Shown in pieces: positions 57,848 through 64,000 of a DNA stretch of 64,000 bases. Numbering within the stretch: the stretch's first letter is position 1; the number at the start of each line of letters is the position of its first letter. The notes beneath the pieces are model-generated. The model did not search any database. It was not told where the DNA came from and saw only the letters and a program-made list of their open reading frames with translations. Position numbers and translations under genes: made by a program. Source of the stretch: Actinomycetes bacterium (GTDB lineage Bacteria > Actinomycetota > Coriobacteriia > Anaerosomatales > JAGXFU01); contig JAGXFU010000005.1 of the NCBI GenBank assembly GCA_024637115.1, positions 64,001-128,000 of the forward strand, in the 5' to 3' direction.

Positions 57848-58983
57848 ATGTTCAGTTTCGCATAGAGTTCGACCAGGTGGGCAGCTTGAATCGGCCAGTT
57901 GTACTTGTCTTCGGCGAGTGCACGAGCCCTGAGACCCATCTCTGTGCGTCGCTGTTCGGACGAAGCCAAAGCCCTAAGGGTTGCCTCGATCGAATCGACA
58001 TCGGCCGGATCGAACACCTCCCCGACCCTCTCACCCACAACCACGTCTGCGAGGCCAGGGAAATCACTCGTTGCCACCGGCAGCCCCGCCATCATGTAGG
58101 AGTACATCTTGTTGGGCGCTGCCAGGTAGTTGTTCAGGCCAGTGTTCTCGTAGATGACAATGCCGATATCAGCCGCCGAGGCGTACTCATGTAGCTCAGT
58201 GGGCCGGGCCTTGCCAAGGAACCGTACGGAGCCGCCAGAGTCGTTCGCAACCGCCCGCAGATGCTCCTCGAGCGGGCCGAATCCCTGGAAAACCAGCGTG
58301 AGACCGTCCACGCGAGTGGCCGCCTGGGCGAGTCGTTCGAGCGCTCTTCCCGGAGCAAGACCTCCCTGGTAGAGCGCGACAATGGCCGAGTCAGCAAGAC
58401 CAAGCTCTGTCCGGAGTCGATTCGAGTTACTCAGAGGCTCAAATTCGGGCGCATTCTCAATCACTTCGAAGTGTGTGCCATAGCGCTGCTCCAACTCGGC
58501 CGCGCGCGCATGATTGACGGTGATCGCAAGCGAGACTTCTGGAACAAGCGAGGCCTCGAGCCGCTTCCAGTAGCGGCGCGCAAGATAGGGACGCTCTGCA
58601 AAGCCCGTCATCTCGGTGAACAGTTCGTGCGCGTCATAGACGACCAGGCAGCCAAGCTCAGCTCGCGCGGCGAATCCGGTGGACAGCGTGTCGAGGTCGT
58701 GGCAGTGGACAACTTCCGGGCCGAACGAGGCGAGAGCAGCCAGCATGGCGGCCCTGCGCTTCCTCAGCTCAGCGAACTTGCGTAGGGGTCGGCTCCATGA
58801 AGCGCGCGAACGCGCGGCAACACGTCGTATCTCAAAGCCAGCACGGAGCTCGTGTTCCGGCACGCCCGCTGCCTGGAGCGCGAACACGCAGAGGTCATGG
58901 CCAGCTGCAACGAGTGCTGCCGCCTCATGATCGACCCGGGCATCCGACAGCATGTCGTTGTGCAAGATCATTGCGATTCTCAT
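57844..58983 (-). CDS. Glycosyltransferase family 4
   Basis: 379 residues. MRIAMILHNDMLSDARVDHEAAAL, VVHCHDLDTLSTGFAAR, VVYDAHELFTEM; donor-side IVALYQGGLAPGRALERLAQA, VFQGFGPLEEHLR and PNKMYSYMMAGLPVATSD. The HDxDTL and DAHEL motifs are typical of GT4 enzymes in surface polysaccharide clusters. 27 bases after the ABC transporter gene. Confidence 0.9.
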   Translation of the reverse strand: MRIAMILHNDMLSDARVDHEAAALVAAGHDLCVFALQAAGVPEHELRAGFEIRRVAARSRASWSRPLRKFAELRKRRAAMLAALASFGPEVVHCHDLDTLSTGFAARAELGCLVVYDAHELFTEMTGFAERPYLARRYWKRLEASLVPEVSLAITVNHARAAELEQRYGTHFEVIENAPEFEPLSNSNRLRTELGLADSAIVALYQGGLAPGRALERLAQAATRVDGLTLVFQGFGPLEEHLRAVANDSGGSVRFLGKARPTELHEYASAADIGIVIYENTGLNNYLAAPNKMYSYMMAGLPVATSDFPGLADVVVGERVGEVFDPADVDSIEATLRALASSEQRRTEMGLRARALAEDKYNWPIQAAHLVELYAKLNM

Positions 58984-59010
58984 GCGAGAGTTCAGCCTCT
59001 CCGAGCCAGA

Positions 59011-60825
59011 TCAGGCGTGTATCTGGAGTTCAAACAGCTTGGCATAGGCACCCTTGTGGGCAAGAAGTTCCTCATGCGTACCCCGCTCGACGATCTCTCC
59101 GTCTTCGAGCACAAGGATCTCGTCGGCACGCTGAACCGTTGAGAGACGGTGCGCAATGACCAACATCGTGGTCTCCCCGCGCAAGTCCTCAAGCGCTTTC
59201 TGGATGTAGAGTTCGGACTCCGAGTCGAGCGCACTTGTAGGTTCATCGAGAATCAGGATATCGGGCTTCTGGAGCAGGACACGGGCAAGCCCGAGGCGCT
59301 GGCGCTGTCCGCCGGAGAGGCGTACGCCGCGGTCTCCCACCTTAGTGAGGAGACCCTCAGGTGTCTCACGAACGAAATCCTCGCTGTAAGCCGAGCGAAG
59401 CGCGTCCCACACTGCTTCCTCGGACACCTCGTCATCCAGGCCATAAGTCATGTTTCCAAGAACGGTATCGTTGAAGAGGGTTGCCTCTTGGGTCATGAAT
59501 CCGACCTTGCGGCGAAGACTGCGAAGGTCGTACTCATCTATTGGAGTGCCATCGAGCAAGACTCGACCCCCGGTTGCCTGGCGCAAACGCGGAACCAGGT
59601 CGGCCAGGGTGGACTTGCCCGCGCCCGAGCGACCGACAAAAGCGACCATACCGCCCTTGGGCACTTCGAAGGAAACTCCCTTGAGAACCTCGACGGGATC
59701 CTCGCCGGACTCATACGTGAAGCGAACGTCCTCGAAGGTGATGCGATCGTGTAGACCATCGAAGTGGGTATCCCCACCAATGATTTGCTCAGATGCCTCT
59801 GCCTGCTCAATCGTTCGGTATACGAAGTCGAGACTCTCAATCAGCGCGGATATTGTCTGTCGTGTGATGTTGAACTCACGCGCCTTCGCGTTCAGCCGCA
59901 ACAAGATGAACATGAACAGACCCAGGCTCGCGAGCGTAACGCCAAACTTCTCGACCCCAACCCAGATGATGATGAACACGGCGAGCATCATTGCCGGATC
60001 GATAATGACCTCTAGCATTCCGCGTAGACGACTCACGCGCACCTGGGTCATCTCCATGAGACGGACCGCCTCGGTGACCGCTTCGGTTTCCCGGCGCTCT
60101 TGACCACGCATCTTTATCAGGCGCAGCGCCCCCACACGTTCGCTAATCAACGCAAATACCTCGTTGTAGCGGCGTGCAGCCTCTTTGCCAATTTGCTTGG
60201 AGCGCTTGAGATTGCCCCGAACGACCCATGTAATGAACGCAAGAATTACAACTGCAATGAGTGTCAGGCGCCAGTCCACAACCATGAGGAGCGTGACGTA
60301 GGCAACAATCAAGATTCCCTGCGAAACCAAGTTCACGAAACCGAGTACCGCCAGACCTGCGCGGGTCGTCTGCTGGGTGAGCCAGCTGACCATGTGACCG
60401 TGGTCCTGGGCCGCGGCAAATGACAAATCGCCGTGAACGAGGGCTGAGAATCCCCTACTTCGCAGACGTGTCACCGCCCGCGATTGCACGAGCGACGTGT
60501 ACCAGACATTCGCGAACTGCACGAACTGCCTAAGAAGGATCGGGAGGAAGGCAAGCAGCAACAAGGTAACCAAATTCAACGGGATGTGAAGCGCTTCGCT
60601 CACCTTGAGCAAGACTGCCCAAAGAGCGCCACCCTGGCCCTCCGCGAATATGGCCTCCCCCTGCTCAACGTAGTCAAGAATCGGCATGAGCAGGCCAAGA
60701 CCAAAGCTCTCAAAGACGGCGTAGAGAAGGGCAAGAAGCACAAGGAGACCAACCTCGTGCGGGCGCATGGAAAGACGGCTCACCATGCGCCGAATCGCTT
60801 GTATGCGGAGTGGATCCTTCTGCAT
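59011..60825 (-). CDS. ABC exporter, fused membrane and ATPase domains (MsbA-like)
   Basis: 604 residues. About six transmembrane helices, then an ATPase domain: Walker A FVGRSGAGKSTL (near residue 394), Q-loop FMTQEATLFNDTV, signature VRLSGGQRQRLGLARVLL, Walker B ILILDEPTSALDS, H-loop IAHRLSTV. Such exporters in glycan clusters often flip lipid-linked oligosaccharides (PglK type) or export lipids. Wedged between glycosyltransferases, a flippase role is likely. Divergent from the glycosyltransferase at 60944. Confidence 0.93.
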   Translation of the reverse strand: MQKDPLRIQAIRRMVSRLSMRPHEVGLLVLLALLYAVFESFGLGLLMPILDYVEQGEAIFAEGQGGALWAVLLKVSEALHIPLNLVTLLLLAFLPILLRQFVQFANVWYTSLVQSRAVTRLRSRGFSALVHGDLSFAAAQDHGHMVSWLTQQTTRAGLAVLGFVNLVSQGILIVAYVTLLMVVDWRLTLIAVVILAFITWVVRGNLKRSKQIGKEAARRYNEVFALISERVGALRLIKMRGQERRETEAVTEAVRLMEMTQVRVSRLRGMLEVIIDPAMMLAVFIIIWVGVEKFGVTLASLGLFMFILLRLNAKAREFNITRQTISALIESLDFVYRTIEQAEASEQIIGGDTHFDGLHDRITFEDVRFTYESGEDPVEVLKGVSFEVPKGGMVAFVGRSGAGKSTLADLVPRLRQATGGRVLLDGTPIDEYDLRSLRRKVGFMTQEATLFNDTVLGNMTYGLDDEVSEEAVWDALRSAYSEDFVRETPEGLLTKVGDRGVRLSGGQRQRLGLARVLLQKPDILILDEPTSALDSESELYIQKALEDLRGETTMLVIAHRLSTVQRADEILVLEDGEIVERGTHEELLAHKGAYAKLFELQIHA

Positions 60826-60943
60826 CTCTATGACTGCCTTTCTTGGTCATGCCGTGCGTCTCTCGGTACTATCGCATAGAAGCAGCATTCGAAACGACTT
60901 CACCGAGCGTTGTGACCCACCCGTAACCCTTGGAGAAAACCGC

Positions 60944-62197
60944 ATGCCCCAGCGAATCGCTCTGATTGCATTCAAGTTCCCGCCCTACGCACAGGTAGGA
61001 GCTCGACGATGGACAAAACTTGCAAAGTACCTCGCACGACAGGGAGTTGAGATCGACGTCTTTGCTGCCAACTGGGGCGATGGCGAACAAGGCTTGGCTG
61101 ATGTCGACCATCCGAACATCCATATTCACCGGGTGCCCTGCCCGGGTCTTCACCGGCTGTGGTACGCCAGATTCGACAGACATACCATCCGCGGGAGAAT
61201 CGGGTGGTTTGTCGAACGGGTGCTCAACCGATTTGTCCAGTCCTGGCCGGTCTTCGAAGAGGCTAGGCTGTGGAGGCGAGTAGTCGGTTCGACCAGCCGG
61301 GTCATCGTCGACAGGCAGATCACCACCCTCGTAGTCACCGGCGCGCCTTTCTGGGCCGTGCATTGGGCCTCACGCGTGAAGGCAAGACACCCAGACGTGC
61401 GTCTAATCGTTGACTATCGTGATCCCTGGACCGACCTGCCTGGACTATCATCTCTGGCGGCTCGCCGCCGCCAGAGAATGATCGACATGGAGTTAGCTGC
61501 ACTCAGATCCGCCGACACCGTCGTCGCGGTATCCCAGGGTCTCGGGGAAATCGTGAACGCCAAGCTGCCAGGCCTAGATGTTCGAACCATCCGCAATGGC
61601 TGCGATCCCGAAGAGATCCCGGAGTCTGTAGGCACTGTCGGCGTCCCCCGCTCTCCCATCCTGATTCACGCCGGAAACATCTTCGCTGGCCGCGAGCGAC
61701 CATTTGCTGCCCTACTTGGCACGATATCCGAGCATCAGAATGACTTCCCGGAACTGCGCTTCGTGTTCTACGGAGGCGTTCCGAACGATCTCGTTCGCCA
61801 ACACGCAGCTCTCGTCGAGGCGGGCACTATTCAATTCCGAGAGCGCATCACGGCCAGCCAACTAATGATCGAATATCAACATGCCTTTGCGTGCCTGCAC
61901 TTCAACGCGGAAGCGTTCCCCTTCGCTCTATCAACGAAGGTGTTCGAGCATGCATGCATGCGACGCCCGACTCTGAGCGTCAACTACGGCGGAGAGCTAT
62001 CGCGCCTCATTGAAGTCGACGGGCTTGGATGGAATGCGCGAGCCGATGATCCAGAGGATATTCGACGCTCCCTGCGACGGGTGCGTGACGCCTGGCTTGA
62101 GTCACCCGGCCAGCAACTGGACGACGTGAATACATCGTATGGATACCCCGCCATCGCCGAGCAATGGCGGGAGCTTATTGGAGATGTTGAGAGCTAG
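60944..62197 (+). CDS. Glycosyltransferase family 4
   Basis: 417 residues. MPQRIALIAFKFPPYAQVGARRWTKLAKYLARQG; VTGAPFWAVHWASRVKARHP; LIVDYRDPWTDLPG; donor-side ILIHAGNIFAGRERPF and FALSTKVFEHACMRRPTLSV. Start ATG at 60944 has TTGGAG upstream; a longer frame overlaps the divergent ABC gene. The final 4 bases overlap the convergent SGNH-like gene. Confidence 0.9.
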   Translation: MPQRIALIAFKFPPYAQVGARRWTKLAKYLARQGVEIDVFAANWGDGEQGLADVDHPNIHIHRVPCPGLHRLWYARFDRHTIRGRIGWFVERVLNRFVQSWPVFEEARLWRRVVGSTSRVIVDRQITTLVVTGAPFWAVHWASRVKARHPDVRLIVDYRDPWTDLPGLSSLAARRRQRMIDMELAALRSADTVVAVSQGLGEIVNAKLPGLDVRTIRNGCDPEEIPESVGTVGVPRSPILIHAGNIFAGRERPFAALLGTISEHQNDFPELRFVFYGGVPNDLVRQHAALVEAGTIQFRERITASQLMIEYQHAFACLHFNAEAFPFALSTKVFEHACMRRPTLSVNYGGELSRLIEVDGLGWNARADDPEDIRRSLRRVRDAWLESPGQQLDDVNTSYGYPAIAEQWRELIGDVES

Positions 62198-62940
62198 ATC
62201 TCACGTTCACTGCAAGCCATCGGCCCAGGCAGCGCATCCTTCGGGACGCCAAGCTCACGATCGATACGTCCGGCGAGTCGCTCTTCAAGCGCTGTGTGAG
62301 CGGCCTTCGTGAGGTGGAATCCGTCAGAGATGAACATCTGCTCTCTTGCGACGAGATCGTCGGAATCCACGAAACCGTCGGCGAAGATCGACTGCAATAT
62401 GCCGTTGTATGTGCGAATCTTGTCGTGATAGCCCCAACTACGCTGATCAAGTCGATCAGCAACCAGCACTATGCCAATCGCGCAGAAGCTGACGTCTGGA
62501 CAGTGTGATCGAATCCGATCTCGAACCATCTGCATGTTCTGCGCAAACGCCTGCGGTCGGACATAGACAATAGGACGTACCCGTGTCACCTGACGACGAT
62601 AGTGCGAGAGAAACCTCATCCCCAGATCCCGGGTAATACGAGAGAACCATGGCTGAAGGAACAGATGCTTGCTTCCCTTGCGATACAGTCTGGGAGCGCA
62701 GTCCGTGAGCCCGATGTGGAGTATCACGAGGTCTGGTTCGCGATATGCCACCATCCGTTCACAGATCTTCGCCGCGTCTTCACTGTCAAGGCCGCCGACA
62801 TACACCAGCTCTACGTCATGAATGCCTCGATAGCGCTCCTTGAGCAGTGAGCCGTATACATCCCAAATATGCGTCTGGTCCGTCCCAAGGAGATTGGGGC
62901 GGGGCATGCCCATGGAGTCGCTGAATATCACAATTCTCAT
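62194..62940 (-). CDS. SGNH-hydrolase-like protein
   Basis: 248 residues. Block I is degenerate: MRIVIFSDSMGMPR (GDS-like, with SDS). LVILHIGLTDCAPR occupies the place of the GxND block, with Thr-Asp instead of Asn-Asp. The C-terminal block is ISDGFHLTKAAH, keeping the Asp and His. Such proteins deacetylate or acetylate glycans in polysaccharide clusters, often as catalytic partners. Activity is plausible but not assured. The upstream gene stop lies 6 bases before its start. Confidence 0.7.
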   Translation of the reverse strand: MRIVIFSDSMGMPRPNLLGTDQTHIWDVYGSLLKERYRGIHDVELVYVGGLDSEDAAKICERMVAYREPDLVILHIGLTDCAPRLYRKGSKHLFLQPWFSRITRDLGMRFLSHYRRQVTRVRPIVYVRPQAFAQNMQMVRDRIRSHCPDVSFCAIGIVLVADRLDQRSWGYHDKIRTYNGILQSIFADGFVDSDDLVAREQMFISDGFHLTKAAHTALEERLAGRIDRELGVPKDALPGPMACSEREI

Positions 62941-62946
62941 GCGAAC

Positions 62947-64000
62947 CTACGCTTCTCTCCCAGAATCACTCGCACCGTACTCAGGCGAGAACTCGGCCAT
63001 CTGCCTGAGCATACCGTCATCAGGTCGCCACTCACGCAGACTTCCGCCGAAATGGCATGTCTCAAACTCCACAGCTGTTTGGGATCTTGCCGTGTCAATT
63101 GCCTCCAAGAAGCCCTGCCTGTCCCGAAAGAACAGCTCACCAAAAGGTGAAACAACTTCGTCGTCTTCGACCTGAACATCCCCTCGGTAGAAGAGGGTTC
63201 TGAATCCAGCGTACAGTCGATCGTACCCAATCGTTGAAAAGGTCGTAAGGCCAACTCCCGCGCGCTGGAAACTTGTATTCGAGGGCTGACTCAAGTCAGT
63301 GACAACCTCTGCGCTGGGGTGAGCCAACAGCGGCCAAGGCCCGAGTTCTCCGGTTGCCTTGAAGTGTCGCCTCTCCATTGGATGCATGAATATGAGCGCT
63401 GTCACATCTTCACGCGTGGTTACATACTCAAGAATGATATCCATGAACTCCGACTCACGGGCAACTGCCTGGGCGGCAGCATCTCCCTGAATGGAGCCGA
63501 CACTCTGCCGCAGCCAGAAGCCCTGGGTGTAGACTCCGATCACTCCCCTGTCGCCGTCTCGATCGACGCCGCGGTAGGCCTGCTCCATCTCGACAGTCTC
63601 AAAAGGCCCCCAGAGTGCCAAATGCTCAATGGCACGCGGGCCGGTCGCCTGCAGCGCGCAGTAAAGCTGATACGGATGAGTAAGCTTCATCGAATTGGCA
63701 GGAATCGCCAACTCCGCCATCACCAGCCGCCCGGTGCTTGTGATCAAGTGAGATGTGACGCCCTGCTCCATGAGGAACGCGGACATCACCGGTGTATGCG
63801 CGTGGTACATCCGGAGCAGGTACGCCGCCTTCTGCCGCGATCGAGCGGCGTGGGTCAGTCCGACCAAACAGTACTCAGCAACCCGGACGTACCTGCCGGC
63901 AAACACGCTCCGAGCCTGACTGTCGGCTCGAAGTAGTAGCGGCAGGAGACCGAAAAGAACTCGGAAGAATGGGATGCCCCGCGTGGGAGACGCCAATCTA
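62947..64000 (-). CDS. Surface polysaccharide protein of unknown type, 5' end beyond the window
   Basis: At least 349 residues; the frame stays open to the right edge. The C-terminal half has VIGVYTQGFWLRQ, LIFMHPMERRHF and a GLTTFSTIGYDRLYAGFRTLFYRGDV-like stretch (positions about 63180-63255). The last motif resembles the TSxVGF...GKxVxFY pattern of GT-B proteins that build capsule or teichoic polymers. No firm family assignment. A TTG at 63996 is an artefact-prone start; the real start is probably outside. Confidence 0.5.
   Translation of the reverse strand, partial: RLASPTRGIPFFRVLFGLLPLLLRADSQARSVFAGRYVRVAEYCLVGLTHAARSRQKAAYLLRMYHAHTPVMSAFLMEQGVTSHLITSTGRLVMAELAIPANSMKLTHPYQLYCALQATGPRAIEHLALWGPFETVEMEQAYRGVDRDGDRGVIGVYTQGFWLRQSVGSIQGDAAAQAVARESEFMDIILEYVTTREDVTALIFMHPMERRHFKATGELGPWPLLAHPSAEVVTDLSQPSNTSFQRAGVGLTTFSTIGYDRLYAGFRTLFYRGDVQVEDDEVVSPFGELFFRDRQGFLEAIDTARSQTAVEFETCHFGGSLREWRPDDGMLRQMAEFSPEYGASDSGREA

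Noticed and set aside
1-64000. tRNA, rRNA, CRISPR arrays, insertion sequences, prophage genes
   Set aside because: I scanned the gaps between genes and saw no cloverleaf-like sequence, regular repeat-spacer pattern, transposase or phage protein.

Overview
The window reads as a chromosomal segment from a GC-rich, Gram-positive-type anaerobe, most likely an actinobacterium of the Coriobacteriia (OPB41/Anaerosomatales-like). This placement is inferred from gene content: menaquinone genes, ResB/CcsA cytochrome c maturation, Rex, class I fumarase, HypAB, no lipopolysaccharide genes, and a very large investment in multiheme c-type cytochromes. Nearly everything is on the minus strand. Only a STAS gene (12.6 kb), a small membrane protein (41.5 kb), manC (52.8 kb) and one glycosyltransferase (60.9 kb) are on the plus strand.

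Layout. 1-6 kb: one tight operon, mdh - fumarase alpha - MFS transporter - fumarase beta - tmk - holB - ricT, with mostly overlapping genes. 6-12.5 kb: a degenerate nitrilase-like protein, a topoisomerase I of archaeal style, an HD-domain protein, hypB-hypA, tatC-tatA/B and a STAS protein. 13-18.7 kb: TPR and membrane proteins, RseC-like, an aminohydrolase (possibly aminofutalosine deaminase), ubiE/menG and a B12-type radical SAM protein. 19-30.5 kb: first electron-transfer cluster. Read 5' to 3' on the minus strand it is Rex, TPR, six-bladed NHL propeller, heptaheme cytochrome, lipoprotein, ResB, CcsA; then a 15-heme cytochrome, a 12-heme NapC-like cytochrome, another NHL propeller and a lipoprotein; then a Rex paralogue with a broken nucleotide site. 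30.5-36.6 kb: polysaccharide genes (ligase/polymerase, initiating sugar transferase, glycosyltransferase, phosphohexomutase). 36.7-41.3 kb: a 1295-residue exported NHL/Ig-like protein and a small secreted protein. 41.5-52.1 kb: second electron-transfer cluster, with a 2397-residue cytochrome followed by TPR, NHL propeller and hexaheme cytochrome. 52.7-64 kb: manC, five glycosyltransferases, an ABC exporter, an SGNH-like protein and a truncated surface-polysaccharide gene.

How it fits together. Menaquinol would be oxidised by the NapC-like membrane cytochrome. Electrons could pass through the 15-heme and giant cytochromes across a thick wall to small OmcS-like cytochromes outside. ResB/CcsA attach the hemes, and the propeller and TPR proteins probably help assembly or anchoring. 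The most notable features are the duplicated TPR-NHL-cytochrome cassette, whose small cytochromes have an OmcS-like heme order, and the giant cytochrome. The giant has about 43 CXXCH sites, about 13 expanded sites (mostly CxxxGCH), a carbohydrate-binding-like domain and one beta-sandwich domain nested in another. I recognised no tRNA, rRNA, CRISPR array or insertion sequence.
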